Source: VRUE01 sp035712345
GTDB taxonomy: Bacteria > Actinomycetota > Thermoleophilia > Solirubrobacterales > 70-9
Assembly (NCBI GenBank): GCA_035712345.1
Contig: DASTAY010000045.1
Coordinates: forward strand, 62,001-126,000
Direction of reading: 5' to 3'
Length of the DNA stretch: 64,000 bases
Under the pieces are notes generated by a model that saw only the letters and a list, made by a program, of their open reading frames with translations, was not told the origin of the DNA and did no database searches. Every line of letters starts with the position of its first letter. Position 1 is the first letter of the stretch. Of this stretch, positions 16,393-24,755 are shown in pieces. Both the position numbers and the translations under genes were made by a program.

Positions 16393-17595
16393 ATGGCCGA
16401 CGAGCCGCTCGACCTCGAGCAAGCGATCTCGCGCGTGCTGGCCCATGCCCGACCGCTCGCGCGCGAGACGATGCCGCTGCGCCGGGCGCTGGGCTGCACG
16501 CTGGCCGAGGACGTCGTCGCCGAGCACGCCGTACCGCCCTTCGACGACTCGGCGATGGACGGCTTCGCCGTCCGTGCCGCCGACACCGCCTCTCCCCCCA
16601 CGCGGCTCCACGTGGTGGGCGAGTCGCGCGCCGGCCACCCCGCCGCGCGAGACCTGGAGCGGGGCGAGGCGGTCGCGATCTCGACCGGGGCGATGCTGCC
16701 CGGCGGCGCCGACGCCGTGGTCAGGGCCGAGCGCGCGAGCCGGCGCAACGGCGAGGTGACGATCGAGGCGTCGGCCCGGGCCGGGCAGGACATACGCCTG
16801 GCCGGGGAGGATCTCGCCCCGGGCGCGATCGCGATCGAGCGCGGAACCGTGCTCGGCCCGGCGGAGCTGGGCGTGCTCGCCTCGCTCGGCCGCGCCGAGA
16901 TCTCCTGCCACCAGCGGCCCCGCGTGGCCGTCCTCACCAGCGGCGACGAGCTGCTCGAGCCGGGGGAGCCGACTCGCCCCGGCAGCATCTACGACACCAA
17001 CTCGCACACGATCCCCGCCCTGGCGGAGCGCGCCGGCGCCACGGTGATCTCCGTCGACCGCGTCCGCGACGATCCCGAGGCGACGCGCGACGCGATCGAG
17101 GCGACGCTGCGCGCAGACGTCGCGATCGTCTGCGGCGGCGTCTCGGTCGGCGAGCACGACCACGTCAAGCAGGGCTTCGCCTGGCACGACGTGCGCCCGG
17201 TCTTCTGGCGGCTCGCCCTCAAGCCGGGCGGGCCGGCCTGGTTCGGCACCCGTAAGCGGACGCTCGCCTTCGGCCTGCCCGGCAACCCGGTCTCGGCGAT
17301 GGTCGTCTTCCAGCTCCTCGTGCGCCCGGCGCTGGCGGGGCTCGCCGGCGTCGGTGCCCAGCGCCACACGCGCACCAGAGCCGTGCTCGAGCAACCGTGC
17401 GAGAGGGCGCCCCGTCGGCTCGGCGCGCTGCGCTGCGCGCTCGCCCTCGCCGAGGACGGCTGGCACGCGACGCCAGCCCCGCGACAGGGCTCGCACGTCC
17501 TCACCTCGATGCTGGGCGCCGACGCCCTGGCGTTGATCCCGCCAGGGGAGGGCAAGGTCGCGGCGGGCGAGCGCGTGGAGGTCGAGCTCCTGTGA
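16393..17595 (+). CDS. moeA: MoeA, molybdopterin molybdenumtransferase
   Basis: Inserts molybdate into adenylylated molybdopterin. The 400-aa product shows the MoeA markers PPFDDSAMDGFAVR, AISTGAMLPGGADAVV, VLTSGDELLEPG, GGVSVGEHD and FGLPGNPVSAMV. The start chosen is ATG 16393 because conserved sequence begins right after it; an in-frame upstream start at 16354 is possible. It is first in a plus-strand operon moeA-moaDE-moaC-mog-moaA-DUF6457 and is divergent from fdhA across 115 nt. Confidence 0.92.
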   Translation: MADEPLDLEQAISRVLAHARPLARETMPLRRALGCTLAEDVVAEHAVPPFDDSAMDGFAVRAADTASPPTRLHVVGESRAGHPAARDLERGEAVAISTGAMLPGGADAVVRAERASRRNGEVTIEASARAGQDIRLAGEDLAPGAIAIERGTVLGPAELGVLASLGRAEISCHQRPRVAVLTSGDELLEPGEPTRPGSIYDTNSHTIPALAERAGATVISVDRVRDDPEATRDAIEATLRADVAIVCGGVSVGEHDHVKQGFAWHDVRPVFWRLALKPGGPAWFGTRKRTLAFGLPGNPVSAMVVFQLLVRPALAGLAGVGAQRHTRTRAVLEQPCERAPRRLGALRCALALAEDGWHATPAPRQGSHVLTSMLGADALALIPPGEGKVAAGERVEVELL

Positions 17596-18296
17596 GCGCC
17601 ACGAGCGCCGCCGCCGCCCGCACGATGACCCTGCGGGTCAGGCTCTTCGCCGTCCTGCGCGAGCGGGCGGGACGGGACGAGCTGGAGCTGGAGCTGGAGG
17701 AGAGCGCGACGGTCGCCGACGCCCTGTCGCTGCTCTCCCGCCAGCCCCCGCTCGAAGAGCTGCTCGCCCGCCTGCCCGTGCGGCTTGCCGTCAACCGCGG
17801 CATCGCCACCGCGCGGACGCCGCTGCGCCCGGGCGACGAGCTGGCGCTGATCCCACCGGTGAGCGGCGGCGCCCGGCTGCACGCCCGCGTCAGCGATGCC
17901 CCCCTCTCCCCCGAGGCCATCTCGCGGGCGGTCCACGACCCGCGGGCCGGCGCGATCGTCGTCTTCCAGGGAGTGACCCGCGAGGTCGAGCGGCTCGAGT
18001 ACGAGGCCTACCGCGAGATGGCCGAGGAGAGGATCGCCGCGATCCTCGCCGGCTGCGCCGAGCGCCACGACCTGCTCGGCGCCGCGGCCGAGCACCGGGT
18101 CGGCGCCGTGCCGCTCGGCGAGCCCGCGGTCGTCGTCGCCGTCTCGGCGGCGCACCGTGGCGAAGCCTTCGCAGCGGCCGCGGAGGCGATCGACGCGATC
18201 AAGGCGGAGGCGCCGATCTGGAAGCGCGAGGTCGACGGCGGCGAGGCGCGCTGGGCCGAGGGGATGGCGGCGCCGGTCGCGGAGGAACGGCGGTGA
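17592..18296 (+). CDS. moaX: MoaD-MoaE fusion (MoaX-like molybdopterin synthase)
   Basis: One 234-aa frame carries both subunits of MPT synthase, which adds two sulfurs to cPMP. The MoaD part (RVRLFAVLRERAG ... PGDELALIPPVSGG) ends with the Gly-Gly that normally forms the thiocarboxylate terminus. It runs without stop into MoaE (VVFQGVTREVERLEYEAY, then IKAEAPIWKREV with the catalytic Lys). Internal Gly-Gly means the protein must be cut after it to work, as reported for mycobacterial MoaX. The GTG at 17592 overlaps the moeA stop and has GGAGG upstream; ATG 17625 is an alternative. Confidence 0.9.
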   Translation: MSATSAAAARTMTLRVRLFAVLRERAGRDELELELEESATVADALSLLSRQPPLEELLARLPVRLAVNRGIATARTPLRPGDELALIPPVSGGARLHARVSDAPLSPEAISRAVHDPRAGAIVVFQGVTREVERLEYEAYREMAEERIAAILAGCAERHDLLGAAAEHRVGAVPLGEPAVVVAVSAAHRGEAFAAAAEAIDAIKAEAPIWKREVDGGEARWAEGMAAPVAEERR

Positions 18297-18778
18297 GCGA
18301 GTCGCTCTCGCACCTCGACGCGCGCGGCCGCGCCCGCATGGTCGACGTCGGCGACAAGCCGGAGACCCGACGCGTCGCCCGCGCCCGCGCCCGGCTGCGG
18401 ATGTCGCCCCGCGCCGCGGCGGCGGTCGAGGCCGGCGACGGGCCGAAGGGCGAGGTGCTCGGCGTCGCCCGGCTCGCCGGGATCCAGGCGGCAAAGCGAA
18501 CCGGCGAGCTGATCCCCCTCGCCCACCCGCTGCCGCTCGACTTCGTCGACGTTGAGGCGAACGTCGACGCGGCCGAGGGGACGGTCGAGTTGACCGCGGC
18601 GGCGAAGACGACCGGGCGGAGCGGGGTCGAGATGGAGGCGATGACCGCCTGCGCCGTCGCCGCGCTGACCGTCTACGACATGGTCAAGGGGATCGAGCGC
18701 GGCGTCGCGATCGAGCAGGTCGTGCTGGTCGAGAAGCGCGGCGGCCGCTCCGACTGGCAGCTCGACGGGAGCGCCTGA
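18293..18778 (+). CDS. moaC: MoaC, cyclic pyranopterin monophosphate synthase
   Basis: Forms cPMP from the MoaA product in the first stage of molybdopterin synthesis. The 161-aa length is standard. Motifs include MVDVGDKPETRRVARA, KRTGELIPLAHPLPL, the catalytic GRSGVEMEAMTA and YDMVKGIERG. A GTG start overlaps the moaDE stop by 4 nt with GGAGG just upstream. Confidence 0.95.
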   Translation: MSESLSHLDARGRARMVDVGDKPETRRVARARARLRMSPRAAAAVEAGDGPKGEVLGVARLAGIQAAKRTGELIPLAHPLPLDFVDVEANVDAAEGTVELTAAAKTTGRSGVEMEAMTACAVAALTVYDMVKGIERGVAIEQVVLVEKRGGRSDWQLDGSA

Positions 18779-18781
18779 GCG

Positions 18782-19267
18782 ATGCGCGCGGCGCTGCTGA
18801 CGATCAGCACCTCGAAGGCGGCCGGAGCGGGCCCCGACGAGAGCGGCGAGCGGCTCGCGGCCTTCGCTGCGCGGCTCGGCGGCGAGGTCGTGGGGACGGA
18901 GATCGTCCCCGACGACCGCGGCCGGATCGAGGAGCGGCTGCGCCACTGGGCCGACGAGGCCGGCTGCGACCTCGTGCTCACCAGCGGCGGCACCGGCTTC
19001 TCGCCCAGCGACGTGACCCCGGAGGCGACCCGGGCGGCGATCGAGCGCGAGGCGCCGGGGATCGCCGAGGCGATGCGGGCCGCCTCGCGCCCGCACACCG
19101 ACCACTGGATGCTCTCGCGCGGCGTCGCCGGCATCCGCGGCGCGACCCTGATCGTCAACTTCCCCGGCAGCCCGGCGAGCGTCGAGCAGGCCGGCGAGGC
19201 GATCGCGACCGCCCTCCCCCACGCCCTCGACCTGATCGCCGGCGTAGCGCCGGCGCAGCATGGGTAG
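18782..19267 (+). CDS. mog: MogA/MoaB-type molybdopterin adenylyltransferase
   Basis: Adenylylates molybdopterin before MoeA adds Mo. The 161-aa protein has the TSGGTGFSPSDVTPEATRA motif, the typical nucleotide/MPT site of the MoaB/Mog family, and LIVNFPGSPASVEQ near the C-terminus. It lies 3 nt after moaC and overlaps the moaA start by 8 nt. The sequence alone does not separate Mog from MoaB; in an operon with moeA the adenylyltransferase role is the simplest reading. Confidence 0.9.
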   Translation: MRAALLTISTSKAAGAGPDESGERLAAFAARLGGEVVGTEIVPDDRGRIEERLRHWADEAGCDLVLTSGGTGFSPSDVTPEATRAAIEREAPGIAEAMRAASRPHTDHWMLSRGVAGIRGATLIVNFPGSPASVEQAGEAIATALPHALDLIAGVAPAQHG

Positions 19268-20264
19268 CGGACGGGACATGAGCCTCGAAGACGCCCACGG
19301 CAGGCTGCTCGGCGACCTGCGGGTATCGGTCACCGACCGCTGCAACTTCCGCTGCCGCTACTGCATGCCGGCCGAGGGCATGCCCTGGATCCCGCGCGAG
19401 CAGATCCTCGCATTCGAGGAGATCGAGCGGCTGGTGCGGCTGTTCGTCGCGATGGGGGTCCGCGCGGTGCGGCTGACCGGAGGCGAGCCCCTGGTGCGGC
19501 GGGACTTCCCGGCGCTGGTCGAGCGCCTCGCCGCGATCGAGGGGATCGAGGACCTCTCGCTGACCACCAACGGCTACCTGCTCCCCGAGCAGGCGGGGGC
19601 GCTGGTCGAGGCGGGGATCGACCGCGTCAACGTCTCGATCGACTCGCTCGCCCGCGGCCGCTTCTTCGAGGTCACCCGGCGCGACGCGCTCGACCGCGTG
19701 CTCGCCGGCCTCGACGCGATCGCCGCCTTTCCCCGGGTGCGGCCGATCAAGGTCAACGCCGTGCCGATGCCGGGCTTCGGCGCCGAGGAGGTGCGACGCT
19801 TCTGCGCGCTCGCCCGCCGGCGCCGCTTTCAGGTGCGCTTCATCGAGTTCATGCCGCTCGACGGCGACCGCGCCTGGCGACCCGAGAACGTGCTCAGCGG
19901 CGCGGCGGTGCGGGAGATGGTCGAAACCGAGCACCCGCTGCGCGAGCTGCCGCGCGAGCCGCACGCGACCGCCCGCGTCTTCGCCTTCGCCGACGGCCCC
20001 GGCGAGATCGGCTTCGTCAACCCGGTGAGCGAGCCCTTCTGCGCCGAATGCAACCGCATCCGCCTGACCGCTGACGGCAAGCTGCGCACCTGCCTCTTCT
20101 CCCGCCACGAGACCGACCTGTGCGGTCCTCTGCGCGAGGGCGCAAGCGATGCGGATCTGAAGCGGACGATCCGCGAGGCGGTCTGGCGCAAGGAGCTGAA
20201 GCACCGCATCAACGAGCCCGGCTTCCGGGCGCCGGCCCGCACGATGAGCGCGATCGGGGGCTGA
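19260..20264 (+). CDS. moaA: MoaA, GTP 3',8-cyclase (radical SAM)
   Basis: Starts molybdopterin synthesis by radical rearrangement of GTP. The SAM cluster is CNFRCRYC (Cys28, 32, 35). The C-terminal GTP-binding cluster is CAECNRIR, followed by a third Cys in LRTCLF. Other marks are RLTGGEPLVRRDF and VNVSIDSL. The C-terminus is Gly-Gly (AIGG), which MoaA needs for activity. The start is ATG 19260 or ATG 19278 (MSLEDAHG), both overlapping or abutting mog. Length 334 aa is usual. Confidence 0.95.
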   Translation: MGSGRDMSLEDAHGRLLGDLRVSVTDRCNFRCRYCMPAEGMPWIPREQILAFEEIERLVRLFVAMGVRAVRLTGGEPLVRRDFPALVERLAAIEGIEDLSLTTNGYLLPEQAGALVEAGIDRVNVSIDSLARGRFFEVTRRDALDRVLAGLDAIAAFPRVRPIKVNAVPMPGFGAEEVRRFCALARRRRFQVRFIEFMPLDGDRAWRPENVLSGAAVREMVETEHPLRELPREPHATARVFAFADGPGEIGFVNPVSEPFCAECNRIRLTADGKLRTCLFSRHETDLCGPLREGASDADLKRTIREAVWRKELKHRINEPGFRAPARTMSAIGG

Positions 20265-20524
20265 TGGCGCGGGATGCAGAGCCGGGGATGGAGCGCGAGC
20301 AATGGGTGGCCGCGTTCTGCCGCCGGATCGGCGTCAAGCCTCCCAGCGGGGAGGAGATGGGCGCCCTGCTGAAGCTCGCGGCCACCGCCGCCCATGCCTC
20401 CGAGCGCCCGGCCGCGCCCTTGGCCTGCTGGGCCGCGGGGCGCAGCGGACGCTCCGCCGCGGAGCTGCAGAGGATCGCCGACTCGATCGCGACCGATCAG
20501 CCGACCCGGCCGGAGTCGCAGTAG
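20264..20524 (+). CDS. DUF6457 small protein at the end of the molybdopterin operon
   Basis: An 86-aa acidic-to-neutral helical protein whose ATG overlaps the moaA stop by 1 nt (TGATG). It resembles the DUF6457 domain that in other actinobacteria is found alone or fused to MobA-type proteins; its function is unknown. The WVAAFCRRIGVKPPSGEEMG and LLKLAATAAHASERPAAPL stretches suggest a helical bundle. The last 28 bp overlap the convergent fdhD gene. Confidence 0.7.
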   Translation: MARDAEPGMEREQWVAAFCRRIGVKPPSGEEMGALLKLAATAAHASERPAAPLACWAAGRSGRSAAELQRIADSIATDQPTRPESQ

Positions 20525-21264
20525 ACGTTGACGCCGCCGCGCCGGGCGAAGCCGGCGAGGGTCATGCCACGGTCGGCGGCGAGCTCGATCGCCAGGGAGC
20601 TGGGGGCGCCGACGCCGACCAGGATCGGGCAGCCGGCCACGGCGGCCTTCTGCACGAGCTCGAAGGAGAGCCGGCCGCTGACGCAGAGCACGTTCTCGTG
20701 CAGCGGGACCAGGCCCTCGAGCAGCGCCCGCCCGATCGCCTTGTCCATCGCGTTGTGACGACCGACGTCCTCGCGGGAGAGCAGCAGGCTGCCCTCGCGA
20801 TCGAAGAGGCCGGTGGCATGCACCCCGCCCGTGCGCTCGAAGGCGGGCTGCGCCAGCCGCTCCGGCAGGTCGGCGAGCAGCGCCCTCGCCAGGCGCGGCC
20901 CCGCCGGCAGGAGCTCGCTCGCGACCGCCACCTCCGCGAGCGCGCCCTTGCCGCAGACCCCGCAGGAGGAGGTCGTGTAGAAGCGGCGGCGGCCCGGGTC
21001 GCGGGCGAGCGGCCCGGCGACGTCGACCGCGTTGGCGGTGAGGTCCTCGCTCGGACCGACCGCCCGCGCGCCCTCGATCAACCCCTCGCCGAAGAGAAAG
21101 CCGAGCGCCAGCTCCTCGTCGTGGCCCGGCGTCCGCATCGTCACGCTGAGCGCCTCGCCATCCACCCGGATCTCGAGCGGCTCCTCGATCGCGACTGAGT
21201 CCACCGTCCCCTCGCGTTCGATCTCCCGGTAGAGGCGCGAAGCGGGTTCGAAGGAGCGATGCAC
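20497..21264 (-). CDS. fdhD: FdhD, formate dehydrogenase sulfurtransferase/accessory protein
   Basis: Transfers sulfur from a cysteine desulfurase to the FdhA molybdenum cofactor and is required for activity. The 255-aa length is usual. The motif SSCGVCGKGAL (Cys-x-x-Cys, about residues 98-101) is the sulfur relay site. SREDVGRHNAMDK and VSGRLSFELVQKA are further family marks. ATG 21264 is preceded by GGTAGGAGG. It converges on the molybdopterin operon with a 28-bp overlap. Confidence 0.94.
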   Translation of the reverse strand: MHRSFEPASRLYREIEREGTVDSVAIEEPLEIRVDGEALSVTMRTPGHDEELALGFLFGEGLIEGARAVGPSEDLTANAVDVAGPLARDPGRRRFYTTSSCGVCGKGALAEVAVASELLPAGPRLARALLADLPERLAQPAFERTGGVHATGLFDREGSLLLSREDVGRHNAMDKAIGRALLEGLVPLHENVLCVSGRLSFELVQKAAVAGCPILVGVGAPSSLAIELAADRGMTLAGFARRGGVNVYCDSGRVG

Positions 21265-21314
21265 ACCGTCCTCCTACCCGTTTACCGCCGTCGCCGCCAC
21301 GGAAGCGGATCGCC

Positions 21315-22553
21315 TCAGCTGCCGCCGCCGAGCGCGTAATCGCGGATGTCGCGATCGAGGTCGGCCGCGGAGGAGTAGGCGCCGACATGCTCGTAGAGCA
21401 ACTGCCCGGCTGGCGATAGGAAGATCGTCAGCGGCGTTCCCTGCGCGGGCGCGATCGCGCTCACTTCCTCCAGGCTGACCGCACGGGAGGGGTAGGCGAG
21501 GTGCTCCGAGGCAAGCAGCCGCCGCGCGCTTTCGGCGTCGTCTTCGACGTCGGCCCCGAGGAAGGCGACGCGGGCGCCGAACCTGGACGAGGCGGCCGAG
21601 AAGAGGGGCAGCTCGTCGCGGCAGGGCGGGCACCACGAGGCCCAGGCATTGAGCACCACGGGGAAGCCGTGCAGCGCCGCCAACCGATCGGAGAGGGACG
21701 CGCCGCCAACCAGGAGCCGTCCGCCCTCGCGGTGGAGCTGGGCGAGCGGCGCCGGCGAGCCCCGCAGCGAGCGTCGGGACGGCGCTCCCCGCGAGGGCCG
21801 GTCGAGGCCGCGCGCACCGGTGAGCCGGCCCAGGTCGGAGACCACCCCTGCAACGCTCCAACCCGCCGGGGCGTGGGCGAGGTTCTCACGGCCTTCGGCG
21901 TCGAGCAGCCTGCGCAGCCGCGGGCCGAGCCGCCCTCCGAGCCGCGGCGGGCCCGTTATCGCCGCTCTCTCGTGACCGCCGGGCCCGAGCAGGAAGAGGC
22001 CGTCGGTGTGCTCGACCTCGAAGCGTTCGGCCCTGCCCGTCATCCAGTCGGTCTCGGCGGGCCTGCCCTGCGGGACCCGCTGGAAGTGGACGCCGAAGAA
22101 GCGCCAGAAGCGTCGCAGGCGCCCGACCGATCCGGTCCAGGTCCGCAGCCTGGCGCCGGTCAGGCGCCGGTAGGCGCGCAACCGCCGTGGCGTGTCGCGC
22201 CAGGGGTCGACGCTGACCGCGAGGATCCTCACCCGATCGGCGAGGCCGGCGGCGCGCAGGCGCGCGCGGAGGTCGAGCAGGGCCCCCGTCGTGATCGGGC
22301 AGACCTCGTGGCAGAGCGTCATCGTCGGCGCCAGGACCACCCAGCTCCCGCGCAGCGCTTTCAACGAGGCGCGTCCATCTCTCGCATCCCGCAGAGAGAC
22401 CGCAGGGGCGCGGCGGTCGAGGGCCGTGCCGAGAGGAAGGGCCCCACGCCCCTCGGCTGCCGTGGTCCGCGGGACCTGGGCGCGCAGGGCGACCGAGAGC
22501 CCGATGAAGGCGACCGCCGCGAGCGCGGCGATCGCAAGCCAAGCGCGGTTCAT
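21315..22553 (-). CDS. SCO1/SenC - thioredoxin (TlpA-like) fusion, cytochrome oxidase CuA assembly factor
   Basis: A 412-aa exported, membrane-anchored protein (helix at residues 5-22). The N-terminal half is SCO1-like with the copper motif TLCHEVCP (Cys81, Cys85) and a distal His182 (FEVEHTDGLFLL). The C-terminal half is a thioredoxin fold with WCPPC (residues 307-311) and a cis-Pro region (AQGTPLTIFL). SCO proteins deliver Cu to the CuA site of subunit II after a thioredoxin reduces its cysteines; here both activities are in one chain. The gene neighbours ctaG and the caa3 operon. TAGCGG lies 6 nt before the ATG. Confidence 0.85.
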   Translation of the reverse strand: MNRAWLAIAALAAVAFIGLSVALRAQVPRTTAAEGRGALPLGTALDRRAPAVSLRDARDGRASLKALRGSWVVLAPTMTLCHEVCPITTGALLDLRARLRAAGLADRVRILAVSVDPWRDTPRRLRAYRRLTGARLRTWTGSVGRLRRFWRFFGVHFQRVPQGRPAETDWMTGRAERFEVEHTDGLFLLGPGGHERAAITGPPRLGGRLGPRLRRLLDAEGRENLAHAPAGWSVAGVVSDLGRLTGARGLDRPSRGAPSRRSLRGSPAPLAQLHREGGRLLVGGASLSDRLAALHGFPVVLNAWASWCPPCRDELPLFSAASSRFGARVAFLGADVEDDAESARRLLASEHLAYPSRAVSLEEVSAIAPAQGTPLTIFLSPAGQLLYEHVGAYSSAADLDRDIRDYALGGGS

Positions 22554-22559
22554 GGCAAC

Positions 22560-22623
22560 CCGCTACCCCGCGGCCACGGCCGCGAAGCCGCGCCGCTTGC
22601 GATCGCCGGCCGCGGGGTAGCAG
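22560..22623. promoter_or_regulatory. Mirrored divergent promoters with a 14-bp inverted repeat
   Basis: Between the SCO1 fusion (minus) and ctaG (plus) lie perfect 14-bp arms GCTACCCCGCGGCC (22562-22575) and GGCCGCGGGGTAGC (22608-22621). Each outer end supplies a TAGC box (TAGCGG or TAGCAG) 6-7 nt from its start codon. This suggests two leaderless promoters in mirror image and possibly a shared operator. Confidence 0.5.
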
Positions 22624-22630
22624 GGCGATC

Positions 22631-23470
22631 GTGGTCACGGTTGCCGTCTGCCTGCTGATCTGCGCCGCCTATGCCCGCCGCGCGCACCGGCTCGCCGGGC
22701 GCGGCCAGAGGGTGCCGCTCTGGAAGCAGGGCGCCTTCTACGTCGGCATCGCCGTCCTGCTCGCCGCGCTGGCCTCGCCGCTCGACGGCCTTGCCGAGGA
22801 TCGCCTCTTCTACGCGCACATGATCCAGCACCTGCTGATCGGGGAAGTGGCGCCCCTGCTGATCCTGCTCGGCCTCAACGGGCCGCTGCTGCGCCCGCTC
22901 CTCGCCCTCCCCCTCCTCGCCCGTCTGCGCTGGCTGCTCAACCCGCTCGTCGCCCTGCCGCTCTGGGCCCTCAACCTCTACGTCTGGCACCTGCCCGCGC
23001 TCTACGAAGCCGCGCTCCAAAACGACGCGCTCCACTTCCTCGAGCACGGCTGCTTCTTCTGGGCCGGCATCTTCATGTGGGGCGCGCTGATCGAGCCGCT
23101 TCCCGGGCCGAGCTGGTTCAGCTCGGGCGCGAAGATGACCTATGTCCTGATCGTCAGGGCGCTCGGCTGCGGCATCCTCGGCAACGCCCTGATCTGGCTC
23201 GGGACGCCGCTCTACCCCTACTACCGAGAGGGGGAGCATCTCTCCGGAATCGCACCGCTCACCGACCAGCAGATCGGCGGGGCGCTGATGTTCATCTGGG
23301 GAGCCCTGGTGACGATCGCCCTCTTCTCCTGGTTCTTCCTGCGCTGGACGCGCGAGGCCGAGCTGCGCCAATCGCTGCTCGAGGGCGGCGCCGACGCCCG
23401 TTCGGCTACTCGAGCCGCGCGCTACGGACGGCGGCCTCTTGCTCGGCCTGCACCTCCTCCATCCCCTTGA
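22631..23470 (+). CDS. ctaG: CtaG (caa3-type), cytochrome c oxidase assembly membrane protein
   Basis: A 279-aa protein with about seven transmembrane helices; it matches the caa3_CtaG family, which is involved in copper delivery or assembly of caa3 oxidases in Gram-positives. Seen: HMIQHLLIGEVAPLLILLGL, LNLYVWHLPALYEAAL and HFLEHGCFFWAGIFMWGAL, with His residues placed in helices as in the family. It starts at GTG 22631, with TAGCAG 7 nt upstream and no Shine-Dalgarno. The tail overlaps qcrB by 65 bp in convergent orientation. Confidence 0.88.
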   Translation: MVTVAVCLLICAAYARRAHRLAGRGQRVPLWKQGAFYVGIAVLLAALASPLDGLAEDRLFYAHMIQHLLIGEVAPLLILLGLNGPLLRPLLALPLLARLRWLLNPLVALPLWALNLYVWHLPALYEAALQNDALHFLEHGCFFWAGIFMWGALIEPLPGPSWFSSGAKMTYVLIVRALGCGILGNALIWLGTPLYPYYREGEHLSGIAPLTDQQIGGALMFIWGALVTIALFSWFFLRWTREAELRQSLLEGGADARSATRAARYGRRPLARPAPPPSP

Positions 23471-24755
23471 GGCCGAGGCAGAGCCGCCAGGCGACCACGC
23501 CGACCGCGATCGGGGCGATCCACACCGCCACCCGGTAGAACCAGAGCTGGCTGACGTAGCTGATGCCGAGGAAGACCAGCACCCGGTCCGCGGAGCCGGC
23601 CATGAAGATCATCGCTACCCAGGTCAGGAAGCCGGCGCCAACCCCGGTGCGGACCGGCGCGTCGCGGGGGCGGTCGAGCACGTTGTGGGCCCGGCGGTCG
23701 CCCGTCGCCCGCCGCTCCAGCCACGGCCACGCCATCAACGTCGCCATCACGACCAGGGGGAACAGGATGCCGCCCCAGAACGGGTTCGGCACCAGCGTGC
23801 GATTCCAGACGACGACGTCGAAGTGCGGCACCAGGCGAAGCGCCCCGATCAGCCAGCCGAGGTACCAGTCGGGCTGGGCGCCGTTGGTGCCGTCGTAGAC
23901 GTGGTAGGGGCCCCAGAGCCAGATCGGGTTGATCTGCACCAGGCCGCCGAGCAGGACCAGCACCCCGGCGACGGCGATCATCAGCCCCAGCGAGCGCGGC
24001 AGCTGGCCGGGGAAGGTGGGGATGCCGGTGACCTTGCGCTCGCCGTCGATCCGCTTGGGCTTGAACTGGGTGTGGTGACGGGAGCTGACCAGGGCCAGGT
24101 GCGCGGAGAGCAGCCCGCCGATCAGCAGCGGCAGGATCAGCACGTGGCCGATGTACATCCGCGACCAGAAGGCGGGGTCGCCGGGAAAGGGATGGCCCCA
24201 GATCAGCAGCGCCAGGTTGGCGCCGACGAAGGGAATCGAGAGCGCCACCCCGTAGCCGATCGCCAGGCCCATCCCGGAGAGCAGGTCGTCGATCAGCGAG
24301 TAGCCGAGGTAGCCCTCGAGCAGCACCGCGAAGAGCATCGCGACGCCGATCAGGTAGGTGAGCTCGCGCGGCTTGCGGTAGGCGCCGGTGAAGAAGACGC
24401 GGATCAGGTGCAGGACGATCGCGGCGACGAAGACGTCGGCGGCCCAGTGGTGGGTCTGGCGGATCAGCAGCCCGGCCTTGACGTCGAAGGAGAGGTGGAC
24501 GACCGAGGCGTAGGCCCTGCTCATCTCCATCCCCCGCAGCGGGGCGTAGCTGCCGTGGTAGACGGTTTTCGCCGTGCTCGGCTCGAAGAAGAAGGTCAGG
24601 TAGACGCCGGTGGCGACGAGGACGACGAAGGCGTAGAGCGCCACCTCCCCCAAGAGGAAGGACCAGTGGTCGGGGAAGACGTAGCGCAGCGCCTTCTTCA
24701 GCAGCGGAGCGCTGCCGCTGCGCTGGTCGAGGAAGCGGATGGTGCGGCGGATCAC
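23406..24755 (-). CDS. qcrB: QcrB, cytochrome b subunit of the bc1-type complex
   Basis: A 449-aa polytopic protein that oxidises quinol and carries two haems b. Haem ligands appear in TRQTHHWAADVF-like sequence (IRQTHHWAADVFVAAIVLHL) and RMYIGHVLILPLLIGGLLSAHL (quoted in part: GHVLILPLLI and LLSAHL). The PDWYLGWL motif resembles the Qo-site PEWY region. The GTG at 24755 overlaps the qcrA stop. It is the last gene of the ctaCDE-qcrCAB operon. Confidence 0.93.
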   Translation of the reverse strand: MIRRTIRFLDQRSGSAPLLKKALRYVFPDHWSFLLGEVALYAFVVLVATGVYLTFFFEPSTAKTVYHGSYAPLRGMEMSRAYASVVHLSFDVKAGLLIRQTHHWAADVFVAAIVLHLIRVFFTGAYRKPRELTYLIGVAMLFAVLLEGYLGYSLIDDLLSGMGLAIGYGVALSIPFVGANLALLIWGHPFPGDPAFWSRMYIGHVLILPLLIGGLLSAHLALVSSRHHTQFKPKRIDGERKVTGIPTFPGQLPRSLGLMIAVAGVLVLLGGLVQINPIWLWGPYHVYDGTNGAQPDWYLGWLIGALRLVPHFDVVVWNRTLVPNPFWGGILFPLVVMATLMAWPWLERRATGDRRAHNVLDRPRDAPVRTGVGAGFLTWVAMIFMAGSADRVLVFLGISYVSQLWFYRVAVWIAPIAVGVVAWRLCLGLKGMEEVQAEQEAAVRSARLE

